Below, piece after piece: positions 37,288 through 63,099 of a DNA stretch of 64,000 nt. The stretch lies in assembly GCF_954871325.1 (NCBI RefSeq), contig NC_088776.1:5029985-5093984 (forward strand), written 5' to 3'. Source of the DNA: Gordionus sp. m RMFG-2023 (Eukaryota > Nematomorpha > Gordioida > Chordodea > Parachordodidae). The notes under the pieces were generated by a model. The model had not been told where the DNA came from. It saw nothing but the letters and a program-made list of their open reading frames with translations, and did not search any database. A program made the position numbers and the translations under genes. Position 1 is the stretch's first letter, and the number at the start of each line of letters is the position of its first letter.

Positions 37288-37481
37288 GTGTTGTTAAACG
37301 GCTAACTAAGCATTTTAGCCGGAAAAATATTGTCTAAGCCTCGAGATCTGGGTTAATAGGTGTTTTCAAACCTTTGTGCAATCTATGGGCAAAATCTTAA
37401 GACCTGCATAATATTTTTCTGGATAAAATATTGAGTTAACCGTTCTTAAAAATCGCACCGAAACGAGCCGTTTAACAACAC
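37288..37481. mobile_element. Fold-back MITE, family A
   Basis: GTGTTGTTAAACGGCTAACT ... GAGCCGTTTAACAACAC flanked by TA; slightly shortened left arm. Confidence 0.87.
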
Positions 37482-37497
37482 TAGTTAAAGAGCAGGG

Positions 37498-38180
<683 letters not shown>

Positions 38181-38590
38181 TTCCAAAATCTTTTTCGTAT
38201 AATTTTTGCGAAATATTTTTTAAAAAAACTAAAATTTGTATTTGTTATATTATAATGTGATTTATTTTTTTTAAAAAAAAATTTAATTTGTTTAATATTT
38301 ATCATATTTATAAAATAGTCGCCTGATTTTTGTATATCACGTGTGTAAACTCGTGATTTCATTGTCCCAAAAAAAAGTATAAAAGGGACAAGATATATAT
38401 ATATATATTTGGACAATAAAGTTGTTATTAATTTTAGTTTTCAGAGTTTGTGTTGATAAGAGTTATTAAATGGCGTTGTTTACTGGTAGAAGATTTGACA
38501 GTATTTATCAATTAAAAAGTATTAATATGAAACCTAATCAAAAAAAAATTCTAAGCCTTAGAGCGCATCCAAATTGATGTGCTAACTCCT

Positions 38591-38692
38591 CATAATAGTT
38601 ATAGCGTAAATTCGAGGGAAAGTATACAAAATATTATGTATTTTTTTTTATTTTCCGCACTTCGTCGCGAATTCGCTCTAATTGTGAATAAG
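38591..38692. mobile_element. Short fold-back element (ATTCGCG family)
   Basis: AGTTATAGCGTAAATTCG opposite CGAATTCGCTCTAATTGTGA; same family as 16,090-16,181. Confidence 0.7.
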
Positions 38693-39141
38693 CAGGGTTG
38701 AGCGTTTTATTTTTAAATAAACTTATTTTTTAAAAAATGGTGTCTTTTAAAGTTGGTAAAAATCTTGTTTACTTTTTTTATTGCTTCTAGAATAATATTT
38801 TGGATATGTTTTTATTTTTTGTACTTAAAATGGCTTATTTATTTATTTTCATTAAAGTTTTCGAAAGTTTGTGAATTTAATTTTTTGGAGCTTTTGAACA
38901 GAGCTTATTATTAAAAATCGCTTCAATTTAAACAACAAAGCGTATGGAGCACATCGCAAAGCCCTACTGCTCAAGGGAGCATTATTAGTGTACACACCAC
39001 ATTCTAATTTTATCAAGCTTTAGCTTGAAAACAAGCAAAAAAAAAGGTATTAATGTAATTCTAACAAGTTCCACGTAAAACCTTAGTGTATACCTTTGAG
39101 TGCCCACCTCATGGGGTTTTAATAGCTTGTCATATTACCTA

Positions 39142-39333
39142 GTGTTGTTAAACGGCTCGTTTTGAGCCGATTTTTAAAAACGGCTAACTCAATATTTTAG
39201 CCAAAAAATATTGCCGAAGCCTCAAAATTTCACTGATATATGCCCTAGACCTTCGTGCCTTCTATGAGCAAAATTTTCAGGCTTGCTTAATATTTTTCTG
39301 GATAAAATATTGAGTTAGCCGTTTTTAAAATTT
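39142..39333. mobile_element. Fold-back MITE, family A, right end lost
   Basis: Left end intact (GTGTTGTTAAACGGCTCG after TA). The right arm stops after GAGTTAGCCGTTTTTAAAA and continues into unrelated sequence. Confidence 0.85.
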
Positions 39334-39721
39334 TCAGGCTTATTACCCATGTTTTGGAGAATTAATAGCAAGCAAATTTGTATTTATTGAATAATCTAAA
39401 ATCCCATATAATTTTACATTAGCTAACAGGCCTTATCCCATACCTAGTTTAGGTAAATAATCGAGCAAATACTTAGTAACTCATAAATCTCCTTAGAGTA
39501 GTATATTATTTTCATAGGAAGTTTTCTTTCTATGGAATTTTTTACGTTAACTGCTTTTCCTTATTATATCTTGTTCCTAGATCAATTCTTAATGGCTACG
39601 CTATAAAAAGTCTTAAACTTTTACCATTGAATTATAAGCAGTGTTAATGAACTGACCTACGAATTATGCTTTTACATTTTATTTACATTTTGTTGGTAAA
39701 AATGTTAAATATGTTTACTTT

Positions 39722-39775
39722 GGCATATTTTTTGTGAAAATACAATTCTTGTAGAATTCCGTACATGATTTCTAT
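39722..39775 (-). pseudogene. Orphan copy of M13-like exon 11
   Basis: The minus strand reads KIMYGILQELYFHKKYAK, parallel to KITYGMLQELYFHKSMPK in copy 2. Confidence 0.72.
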
Positions 39776-39825
39776 AGTAATATATATTTATTAAAAAATA
39801 ACTATTCAAGGAAGAGAGAAAGAAA

Positions 39826-40095
<270 letters not shown>

Positions 40096-40129
40096 TTTAT
40101 TAAATTAATTACTAATATCCTTGTCCAAA

Positions 40130-40186
40130 GACATATATACCAAGGATTCGATTGGCGAGTACATCCATCTTTAAATATGTTAAAAA
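40130..40186 (-). pseudogene. Orphan copy of M13-like exon 10
   Basis: The minus strand reads WMYSPIESLVYMSLDKDIS, parallel to WMFSPSEMMIYMHLNKNIS in copy 2. Confidence 0.7.
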
Positions 40187-40524
40187 ATTTAACATCCTTT
40201 ATAAATTTGGCTAAAATACAGTAAAATCTTTAAAAAGTGAAATCATCCTCTCAATGGCCAAATTTATTTTTAAAAAATGTATTTGCAATTAAATCCGAAA
40301 ATAAATGTCAGCACAAGTCCCACTAATTTGAATTCGGTCATATCAGACTCGAATAGATTTTAGACTTGGAAACGCTTCGCCGAATTATTCTTATCCCACA
40401 CATACTATATATATATTAACCAATTTATAAGAGCGAAAAAAAAGAGAAAATATGGATTATATTGATTTTCAAATTAAACAGCTGATGTAACAGTAATTAC
40501 TTCATATCCCGTCCTTTGTTTGGG

Positions 40525-40627
40525 AACTTAAATATCGTTCCATTAGTTTGGCCGGCCTGAAATTTCATTGAATCGGCATAGTTCGTAATGTAAGAGTCAG
40601 AATTTACCATTAATCATTCATTAATGT
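40525..40627 (-). pseudogene. Orphan copy of M13-like exon 9
   Basis: Frame still open (SDSYITNYADSMKFQAGQ, IFKFPNKGRDM), but the acceptor reads ggtaa instead of tgtag. With no upstream exons 1-8 in reach this copy cannot be part of a complete gene. Confidence 0.75.
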
Positions 40628-40990
40628 TTCATGCGTTCGGTAGATTTATATATATAATAAACGTAAACTTTGGCCAATTTAAATCAAGTTAAAGTAATTT
40701 TTTTTTAAAAATGAGAAAAAATGAAAGCGTCAATCACTTCTTAAATCCCTATTTCCTTTATTCCTATATCTTAGCTCGTTTCTTTATCTCAGCTGTTTCT
40801 TGCCCATGACATCATAGAGCCTTATTATTATACCAATATGGATATATTATATATTAGAAAATCAAAGGTTAGGGTGTCGCCTAATTGCAGCATATAAGCC
40901 CAAATCGAGGGTAATAAACATTATTATGTTAGTTTTTTCAAATCGTTTTATAGGAGTTATTATCAAAACTCTCGTACGCTGCAATCAGGT

Positions 40991-42640
40991 CCGAGCTTAA
41001 CAAACAACTTAATCAAATATTAGGTTTCTTTATAGAAGAAATTTGCTAATAGATTGGCGATTCATTCGTTAAATGCATATAAAAGTGCCCATACAAAAGT
41101 GTCACTTTTTGTGTTTTGCTCGTCGAATTAAATGTCAAGAATAAAATATGATTCATAAAATGTTGGGTTTAGCCATTTTTGTAAATCGGCTCAAAATGAA
41201 CCGTTTAACAACACTAACATTTATCTCATACTCAAGATAAAGTAAGTTAAATTTTAAGTGTAAAAATATTTTTAAAAAAATTATAATCCCATAATTTTAT
41301 GGGACGCAAAATGACGCAACGCAGAATATTGACGATAGTAACGGTAAACCTTTAAATAAAATGCAATGTATATAAATAATGTTATAATACTCTTTAGTTT
41401 TGACTTTACAAAAACGTTTACTATTTTACAAAATTTAAATAGTTTCAATTTTTAAACTATCATTTACCAAAAAATTCAAATAAATTTATAAAATTATAAT
41501 ATAATAATAAATTTTTTTAAAAAAAAGCTAAAAAATTTTTTTTTAAGTAATAAGACTATAATTACTATCATATATTTTATATCGTAAGATAGCGTTATGT
41601 AGTTTTTTAAAAAAATAATTACATTATTAATTTGTTTAGGAGATATTATTATTACTATTTATTTATGTGCTTATATAATTTAATAGATTCAATAAATTTT
41701 GAGATATCTTTAATTCCGATCATGATGATTGTTTGAGGCTGAGGTTCAGTGACAATAAAAGTAAAAGCAAAGGCGTTCTCTTTCACTATTTAATTGTGTC
41801 GGTATCAACGTATTCACGGTAAGAATTTTTGGACAAATATAATTAATCAAGTGTGCATTGGTAAAATAAAACCCATCAAAAGTGGGAAGGTTTTAAAGAA
41901 ACATGTATATCCCCATAAAAATTATATTCAGATCTGTCATTTAAATTTATTTTCTAAGCATTTTTTCCTTGAAGGGGATCCCAATTTTTTTTAAAAATTA
42001 ATTTCCTCAGTAAGATTTAATTTCACCTTTTTGCGTGCGTCCTTACAAATTTGATTAAGTCCGAAAAAAAAGCTTTAATAATTTTTTAAAACCCGTAATC
42101 GAACCAGGTAATTTTTTAAAATTTTAACAGCTGATCCGTAGCCGAACCTTAAAGATAGATGTTCCAAGCAATTCTTTTCCAGCTTTGAGCGAAATCTGGC
42201 AAATAGATGTTCCAAGCAATTTTCCATAATTTACCCCTGAACAAAAATCTCGATAGGTAACGATTAGCGTCCCTGCTCCGAACTCCAAAATATAATTTTT
42301 CTGCCTACGCCTAGTCAGTCACTAAACGACATCTTTGGAATCTTTTATCAAGGCCTTCCGATTATTAGAAAGCCAGTGGAAAAGATATTAATTTATGACG
42401 CATTAAATCCAAATGAATGAGATTTTATTTAGAGTTTGACTGACACCCGAACCAAAAATTAATTCGAAAAAGAAAGTTCTGAGATTCGACGGGGTTCCGA
42501 TAATTCCAGATTCTCGTTTCCAAACTCTATTATAGCAAAGAAGAAAAAAAATTCAAAAAAATTAAGCAATAAATAAACCCAGGTTGATTCCTAAAAAAAT
42601 TTTTCTCCCTGGTAAAACAAAGACCTTCGCTGCTTCCATA

Positions 42641-42728
<88 letters not shown>

Positions 42729-43079
42729 AGTAAAAATAAAATATTGATTATGGTGATTCTCGTTATTTAAACCAGATATAAAATAAAATTTAGAGGGATT
42801 AATTCTCATGACTATACCCTACAGAAAGATATTTCCACTGGAGGCCTGGAGGCCATGTAATTCATCTAGCATGCATTCATTTCATTATTATATAAACATT
42901 AGCGATCTGCATCGGACTTAATTCGAATCGATCTAGAACCAAAATTTTGCATTTATTTATATCGAAAAGCCCGACCCAAAATAAAAAATTATTTGTCCGC
43001 CGAGCCCGGCCCCCCTATGAGTTCATGCCGGGTACGGGCTAGACCGGATTTGCGGATCTCTACTATAAATCTCTTTTTC
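40991..43079. other. Spacer between the two duplication copies
   Basis: Contains a MITE family A right end (41,166-41,214), an AT-rich segment, a GAAA microsatellite and a GGGCCGGGC-type repeat. No coding sequence recognised. Confidence 0.6.
42640..42729. repeat. (GAAA)n microsatellite
   Basis: About 22 uninterrupted units in the spacer between the two duplication copies. Confidence 0.95.
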
Positions 43080-43365
43080 CTGTGACATTTATGCACAAAC
43101 CGTTGCTAAATTGGCGGTAAAGACTAACAAGAATTTCGTCATAAACAAAAAATAATAATTTTTAATATTGATAAATATTTGATTATTTTAATATATTAAT
43201 TATAAACTAATTAATATTTATATGCTGCATCTGAATAAATCTTCGGTATTAACAAAATATCAAAATTTTCTTAGGTATATATTATAAATTATACCAAAAA
43301 AAAGTATTAGAATATCAGTTGTAACATAACGAATTACATATAAATAAAATTATTATAGCTATTTA

Positions 43366-43522
43366 ATTAAAACTTATAAAATAGAGTTGAATTATTGTGA
43401 CTTTTTTGAAAAAAAATAATATTGATTTTAATCAATTTGATCTAATTAAAACTTATAAAATAGAGTTGAATTATTGTGACTTTTTTGAAAAAAAATAATA
43501 TTGATTTTAATCAATTTGATCC
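43366..43522. repeat. Near-perfect tandem duplication, ~75-bp unit
   Basis: Both copies contain TTATAAAATAGAGTTGAATT and ATTGATTTTAATCAATTTGA. Confidence 0.9.
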
Positions 43523-43811
43523 AATAACTTCATCAACCCTAATGTTATACAGTTTTTTTTATAGAAACAGTAATATTTTTTTTATAAAGGGAGAACTGAG
43601 AATGGGAGGATGGGGGGGGAGATAAGCTGCTGATTACTTTGAACGTATTTTAAATTCATAATACACATTTGGAAAAACAAAATTAATATTTATTTCCTTC
43701 TTAAAACTAATAAAAGTCTTTTATTTCACTACCACTTTTAAATATAAATTTCAAACTTAAAAGTATAATCATATTATTATTTAACGCCTCTCAACCTCTT
43801 TAAAGGAAAGG

Positions 43812-44095
43812 TTATCCTCCGCGTCATAACATTATTTATCCGCGCGTCAAATTTAATAATCACTGCGGAAATTGCCGTTTAAATCACATGTGCCTACACA
43901 AATACAAACTTGATCTCTTTGGAAAATAAACCACCTATCCAACAACAACAACTCATGAAGATTAAATATAAATAATTCTGCCAGGATAAGGTTAGCTCAC
44001 GTTGTTAAAGTTAAAATAACTAATAACCGATTGCAAAAATTTGATAACTTACAGGCCGAGACTCAATTGCAATAAATTTTTCTGATATTATCCGC
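43812..44095 (+). pseudogene. Decayed copy of MTSS-like exon j
   Basis: It aligns along its whole length with 30,320-30,612 (shared blocks include AACATTAT.TA.CCGCGCG, CTGCCAGGATA and TAACCGA.TGCAAAA) but has many indels and in-frame stops in every frame. It is the distal copy, unreachable by the gene's own transcript without skipping the proximal one. Confidence 0.85.
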
Positions 44096-45342
44096 TAAAT
44101 CCATATTATTTATTTTATTTTTTAAAACTTAGAAAAATTTAATTTTATTATTATTGAAATTGAGAAATTTGTTATAGAAAAGTTGTTTTTTTATGTATTT
44201 CGAAGGTTTATATCAAATAAACACTTTTAAAGTAATGATTATCGGGAGTAAGGTAGGGGGATATATAAAAGTTATTTGACGTTTTTAAAGATACTTTTTG
44301 ATAATGTTGCGTTATTAAAAAGTAACGGGTTACAGTTACTTGCTATATTTTTTTGAAAAAAATAAGCGAATTTGAGAGTACAAAATTAATTTGTTACATT
44401 TTTAAAAAGTTGCAGGTTATAATAATCTAAATGCAACTAGTTAGAGTTACATTTTACTTAAAAATTAGTTAATTTTGGGTAACTAGTTACAAATAATTAG
44501 TAGTTTTTTTTAGTTATTTGTGAATATTTAATTTTGTTAAAAAGCTCTTCTAGAAATATAGCAACTTACATCAACAACACGAATTATATCATGATACATA
44601 AAATTATTTAGACTGATTTTTATTATTAGAAAATTGAAAATTTCATTTTACTTAAAAATTGGTATATTTAACGTTATTTAAATTAATATTTAAAAAAAAC
44701 TTAGACAAATAGATTATTTTATGACAACCTGGGTTTAATCAACATACCAAACTTATTTAATTCTCCAATCGAACTCAAGGTAATCCCTAGATAGGTATTT
44801 CTCCGATATTACTTTTTTCCTCGAATGGGTGCCCAAAAATTCTAAAAACTCTTATAAAACAATGTTTAAAACATTGTGAAATATATTAGAAATATTCCTG
44901 GGAACATTCAAAATCAAATTACGCTAAAAGACCTCTAAATTATAAATGGAACTATTTTAAGAAACAACAACAAAATAAATTTTGCTATCCCTTAATATAA
45001 AAAAAAACTCTCCATTTCCATATCTACATATATTCTATTTATCCATTCAATCTTGTAGATATTTCATATCAAGCCTTCATTATAACACTTAAATCATAAC
45101 GAAAAAAAACATCCCAATCATCATCTTCGTTTTTCATAATGATAATAATTGTCATCATACCAATATTTTGACATGCATGCATAACTTATAATATTGTCAT
45201 ATATATTTATATATTTATATAGGTTTACATATGTAAACTACGAATCTATGACATTTATACATATTTTGATTGTCATTTAATATTAAAATAAAAAGATATA
45301 AACTATAAAAATATGAACCTACCACACTTAACAAGAAAAAAG

Positions 45343-45485
45343 TAACAATTGCGTTATAACTATGAACTACGGCCACTCTTCTCCTAGGGCTTTCAATATT
45401 TTCTACCACAAAATCCTCAATTTTTAAAGTTGAGTAAATACGTTTCTCATCATAATTTCAAGCAATTTTCCACAAGTAAATGAGC
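45343..45485 (+). pseudogene. Decayed copy of last MTSS-like exon
   Basis: Matches 31,973-32,145 (shared pattern ACAAT.GCGT..AAC...GAACTACG.CCACT) with indels that close the frame. Confidence 0.8.
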
Positions 45486-45966
45486 CGATTAGATCTCGAG
45501 TCACTGCTACGGTGGTGAAGCTCTGATTGAGAATAAACTTATAATAAATTAGAGTTTTCACCTTATTTTCGAAAAATTTGAATTATAGTATTATATTGTA
45601 ACTTTTTGGAATGGGGGAGAAGGGGGGGGGGGGGAGTAAGTTGGAAGTGTGCGATGATAAAAAAAATTTAATAGCTTTAAACGATATTTACAAGAAGTGG
45701 AAAATTTCTCATATTGGTTACTACTCACTGCCCCAAAAATAGACCATAGAAATTAAACCCATCTTTCTAATATAATTATGCATTTGCAATTGTTCCAATT
45801 TAGATTTTAAAAAAAATCATAAACATTTCCCGCTAAATATAAATTTTTATTGGTTTATCTTAAAATAATACAAAATATATTTTAAAATATTATTATAACT
45901 TTGATATGTTTAATAATAATTAATATTGTTATATCAATAATTAAAAAAAATTAAAAACTTTTTAAA

Positions 45967-46235
45967 ACAAAAATTATTTACTATACTGATTTGCTAAGAT
46001 ATATTGTGTAACCCTAAACACCAAATATTAACATTTTCCCTTTAAAATTTAGAATAAGAAGAGAAAAAAATTAAACTTATTTTTTCTATATTTGCTTATA
46101 ACAAAAATTATTTACTATACTGATTTGCTAAGATATATTGTGTAACCCTAAACACCAAATATTAACATTTTCCCTTTAAAATTTAGAATAAGAAGAGAAA
46201 AAAATTAAACTTATTTTTTCTATATTTGCTTATAA
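45967..46235. repeat. Near-perfect tandem duplication, 134-bp unit
   Basis: The unit containing TTACTATACTGATTTGCTAA and CCCTAAACACCAAATATTAA is repeated exactly; a third, diverged copy follows at about 46,390-46,500. Confidence 0.9.
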
Positions 46236-47068
46236 TAGATGAAAAATTTATAAACATTTCCCCCTAAATGTAAATTTTTATTGATTTATCTTAAAATATA
46301 CAAACTATATTTTAAAATATTATTATAACTTGATGTAATTATTGTATTAAATAATTTTAAAGAAATAAAAACTGTCAGATACGAAAATCACAAAAATTAT
46401 TTACTATGATTTTCTAGATATTTTATCTAACCCCAAACACCAAACATTAACATTTTTCCCTTTAAAATTTAGAAATAAGAAGGAGAAAACAAATCATTTG
46501 CTTATAATTTTGAAAGCTTATAAATCAATAAAGATAGTGATAATGCCAAAAAATTAATTTTTACCCCGGTTCCCAAAGTTAAAAATATAATATTTTTTCG
46601 AAAGATGTATCAATTGTTTGTGTATTTCTAAAAATCATAAGTAGCTTCCATTACAATTGACAGGTGCTACTCTTTTTCTCGCAACTATACGCGTTACGAA
46701 ATTCTTCTGAAATCGCTAAAGCCATATTGATTCTTGTTTAATTATATTAAAACATATAAGTATATATGTATATTGTAAGCTGAGTGCATCGATATAATCA
46801 GATAATATTAATTTATTTAAATTTTTGAAAAGCGAGCTAAATAAGATAATTTAAAAATAAATTCCTTTTTTTAAAAAAAAATGTGAAAATCTGATTTTGT
46901 CGAAAAGTGTATTCCAGCATAATCCGTAAAATATCCAATCCTGATTGGTCAGGCTATAATTATACGAATTAGTTGAAATATTGTTCAGGCCTGCGATAAC
47001 CTATTTTATGATTACGTCACATTGCCGATTAAAGTTTATATAATTTTGGTTGTAATAAGTAAAATCAT

Positions 47069-47135
47069 TAACTTACGCATTTTCTTTCCCATTAAGCCCA
47101 GTTTTGCACAAACTCTTCATTATTCGATAAATGAT
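47069..47135 (-). pseudogene. M13 C-terminal exon remnant, copy 2
   Basis: The minus strand reads LSNNEEFVQNWA-stop-WERKCVS-stop, recalling the M13 C-terminus 'LSNxxEFxxAFxC...KCxVW'. The sequence that should hold the acceptor reads tatataa here but tatatag in copy 1. It is either a dead terminal exon or 3' UTR of exon 16. Confidence 0.5.
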
Positions 47136-47175
47136 TTTTATATAATATGTATTATTCATTTCAGAGATAGTATTA

Positions 47176-59056
<11,881 letters not shown>

Positions 59057-59269
59057 AATTGAAAAAAAATTTCTGAAATTTAAATAACAAAAATAAATAT
59101 ATTTTTTGTAATATTTGAAATATTTGAAATAAATAAAATGTGAGCAAGTTAACAAAAATATTTTTTCAAGACATTTCAAAAAGAAGAATATAGCAATATT
59201 GAACTCTAAATTTTTTTTAAGTATGGTCAAACAACAACAACTTAAAGAGGTCTAATTTAATAAACATTA

Positions 59270-60175
59270 TATTAGTGGGCAAAGGTTAATGTGTATAAAG
59301 TATAATAAAATATGAACAAGTTAACAAAAAAAATAGACATTTCAATAAGAAAAATATAGTAATATTTAACTCTAAATTGTTTTTTAGTATGTTCAAAGAG
59401 TTCAGATTTTATAAACATTATATTAGTGGGCAAAGGTTAATGTATATAAAATAAATAAAATATGATCAAGTTTAACAAAAATATTATTTGAGACATTTCA
59501 AAAGAAAAATATAGCAATATTGAACTCTAAATTTTTTTTAAGTATGGCCAAGCAACAAAACAACTTAAAAAATTTAATAAACATTATATAAGTGGGCAAA
59601 GGTTAATGTATATAAAATAAATAAAATAAAATAAAATAAAATAAAATAAAATAAAATAAAATAAAATAAAATAAAATATGAACAAGTTTAACAAAAATAT
59701 TATTTGAGACATTTCAAAAGAAAAATATAGCAATATTGAACTCTAAATTTTTTTTAAGTATGGCCAAGCAACAAAACAACTTAAAAAATTTAATAAACAT
59801 TATATAAGTGGGACAAAGGTTAATGTATATAAAATAAATAAAATAAAATAAAATAAAATAAAATAAAATAAAATAAAATAAAATAAAATAAAATAAAATA
59901 AAATAAAATAAAATAAAATAAAATAAAATAAAATAAAATAAAATAAAATAAAATAAAATAAAATAAAATAAAATAAAATAAAATAAAATAAAATAAAATT
60001 AAAATAAAATAAAATAAAATAAAATATGAACAAGTTTAACAAAAATATTATTTGAGACATTTCAAAAGAAAAATATAGCAATATTGAACTCTAAATTTTT
60101 TTAAATATGGCCAAACAACAACAAATTAAAGAGGTCAAATTTAATAAACATTATATTAGTAGACAAGGGTTAATG
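59270..60175. repeat. Tandem repeat (~160-bp unit) with an internal (AAAAT)n that expands copy by copy
   Basis: The unit holds GTGGGCAAAGGTTAATG, AACAAGTTTAACAAAAATAT, GAGACATTTCAAAAG and ATAGCAATATTGAACTCTAA. Successive units carry an AAAAT tract of about 1, 1-2, 13 and nearly 40 units (59,620-59,677 and 59,832-60,024). The array begins about 200 bp upstream of the M13-like start codon. Confidence 0.9.
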
Positions 60176-61800
60176 TAAAATTTAAATATTCGTAAAAGCT
60201 AACCTCCTTTTAAACTTTAAAAAATAAGACTACGTTTTAATTTTGACTATACCACACATTAATTTAATTTCGTGTATTTTAAAATCTTTAGTATAAAATT
60301 GGCCTTCACTCAGGGGCATCACACTAGAACTTTTTAGTTAACCAGATCATCTTAATGGGTGCTCAAAATAATAAATTATAAACTATTGCTTTTTAAAATT
60401 TCTTTGTCTCCAGATTAGTATTTCCCAAAATTTTTACTGGTCTATAGTAACCGATTATCCCTCTACTTAATGACTTTACTATCATGACTAGAGATTAGCA
60501 ACTAGAATACACATATCGCTTTACTAACCATTCAACGAATCTTATTAAATCATATGAAATAAATAATATTAACCCCAACCTAAATTATGTAGCGGACCTT
60601 TTACCTTTAATTCTCATCCAAGGGTTTAAACCGCAGATCATTAATCTAATCCAACACCTGTCTATAAATCTCTAACTGCTATTCAAAACACGATAATTGT
60701 TTTTTGTAATGTTAATTCAACCATAAGGCATCTATGATTTAATTTACTACACATGTGACGATTTCTTATCAGATCTCGCCTCAGTGTATTTGATGATGTT
60801 CTGATTTCTCCAATCCTTTACAGCTTTCAGACAAGAACAATCAGTTGAATTAACTCTGAAAAATCAATAAGGAAAGCGAACGATTAGTGTTCTAAAATCG
60901 TTTAAGGATATGCTTGGTAGATTTTAATTTCTTTTATAATTTCTAAATGAATATTTAATAGCGTTTTTTTGCCATTTGGTTCGCTATCATAAAACAATAG
61001 AAATTAAATTTTTATAATTGCTCTCCATGTAAACTGGAAATGGAATAATCTAAATATCCCGCCATGATTTCTAAAGGAGAACGTATAAAAATGTCTTATG
61101 AAGCTAAAGGGAAACAGTAGGTATACTGGTATTATCAACTAAAATCAATTCAGTGACAATATATGTAGGATAGGTTAATAGATTATGATTCTGCTAATTT
61201 TAGTAATTAAAGATATAATATTAAATTAATACATTTTTGGCTATCTTAACTTGTCATAATATTGAGGAAAAGATAACTTGGCTAACAGACACTCTTATTT
61301 ATGGGGAAGAGCAAATTAAACGAATTTGTTTCCAACTGTTGCTAGATGTGGATCTCGTTAATCATATTCATATCTAATAGTTGACACGGGAAAAAAAATA
61401 TCCTAGAAAATTAATAACATTTAATTTTTAAGCCGACATACGTTTTCAGGCTAGCGATTAAATGATTTTTTGCAAAGTCCTGTGTAGCTAGAGCCACTTA
61501 AATATAAAATGCTTATCAGATGAATGTTACATTTTATATTATAGCTTATTTCTTTTAAACACCACATCCTATTTTAATCAACGCATCTTAATTCGAATAA
61601 GTCATGCGCTAACACATTATTAAAATAAATTATTTTTCGTGTTACAATAAAAATAAAAACATTTTATTCGGAGATAGATAAGGAACAAACAAGTTTACAA
61701 CTGAAGTTTTCTTTTAATTTATTTAAACTTTAATATTTATATCTAAAATTTTTGTATAAAAAAAAATGACAAAATTTACCATCATTATTTTACTGGTCAC
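60176..61800. other. Single-copy-looking sequence, no gene recognised
   Basis: Less repetitive than its surroundings, but no open frame, splice pair or RNA motif that I can support. Confidence 0.5.
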
Positions 61801-61802
61801 GT

Positions 61803-62021
61803 GTGTTGTTAAACGACTCGTTTTGAGCCTATTTTTAAAAACGGCTAACTTAGTATTTTAGCCAGGAAAATATTGTCTGAGCCCCGAGATTTCGATAATA
61901 CATGTCTAGACCTGTGTTCCTTCTATGAACAAAATCTTCAGACCTGCGTAATATTTTTCTGGATAAAATATTGAGTTAGCCGTTTTTAAAAATCGGCTCA
62001 AAACGAGCCATTTAATAACAC
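61803..62021. mobile_element. Fold-back MITE, family A
   Basis: Both ends present (GTGTTGTTAAACGACTCG ... AGCCATTTAATAACAC), TA on the right side only. Confidence 0.85.
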
Positions 62022-62322
62022 TACTGGCCACATATCTCTACGTTATTTAAGTGTTTTAAATTGACAGATTAAGAAGGTAAAGTGGATGATGCGGTTTGGC
62101 TAGCAGATATTGTACAAGTGAAAATTGACGTTCATAAGCCAACCAAAATGAAGCACTAAAAGATAAAGATAAAGATGTTTGAGATGTAAATATATTTGAA
62201 TAATGCTATATCTCCAAATCAATACAGATTTTGGCGGAGACTTATTCAATTCAATTATTTTACTTATTCCTTGATGCTCTCTCTCTCTATATATATATAG
62301 AGAGAGAGATTCAAATTATAAT

Positions 62323-62323
<1 letters not shown>

Positions 62324-62396
<73 letters not shown>

Positions 62397-62398
62397 GA

Positions 62399-62473
<75 letters not shown>

Positions 62474-62570
62474 GAAGGGAGGAAGGAAAGAAAAGAAAGG
62501 AAAGGAAAGGAAAGGAAAGGAAAGGAAAGGAAAGGAAAGGAAAGAAAGGAAAGGAAAGGAAAGGAAGAAA
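62324..62570. repeat. (GAAA)n then (GGAAA)n microsatellite
   Basis: GAAA to about 62,475, then GGAAA/GAAAG units. It is preceded by a symmetric (CT)n(TA)n(GA)n stretch at 62,277-62,309 that can form a perfect hairpin. Confidence 0.94.
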
Positions 62571-62845
62571 GAATCATAAAAAGTTGCAAAGAAACGGCCT
62601 TCCGCTTCCATAATTGAATCGGTCATTGCATCCTACAAATAGAATGATATTTATGGACATAATGAGCAAGGGTTTAAGGGAGTAAAAAAATGGTGGTGTG
62701 GCGGTAAATATAGGCCAATTGTAATAGAGAAATTCTTTAGATAGTAATTTAAAAAAAATTTAATATTGTTTAAAAATCGTTGACTTTTTTTTATTTTTCT
62801 AATTTTTTTAAATATCTAACAAAAATTATCCACGAATAATAAAGA

Positions 62846-63099
62846 GAATTTTTTTCAACAAGCAAATTAATTCATTTCATTGGCATATATTATATAAATA
62901 TGTGTGTGTAAATATAATATAAATCACGACACTTATATGACTGCTAGAGATGGTAATCCATATGATACCACAGAATTTTTTTCAACAAGCAAATTAATTC
63001 ATTTCATTGGCATATATTATATAAATATGTGTGTGTAAATATAATATAAATCACGACACTTATATGACTGCTAGAGATGGTAATCCATATGATACCACC
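62846..63099. repeat. Near-perfect tandem duplication, 127-bp unit
   Basis: The unit from GAATTTTTTTCAACAAGC to GATGGTAATCCATATGATAC is repeated with no difference that I can see, so the event is recent (or an assembly artefact). Confidence 0.93.

Noticed and set aside
41794-41994. WH2-type C-terminal exon for the MTSS-like gene
   Set aside because: The frame has GKIKPIKSGKVLKK but not the WH2 pattern of an amphipathic helix followed by LKK(T/V), and it lies beyond the duplicated block.
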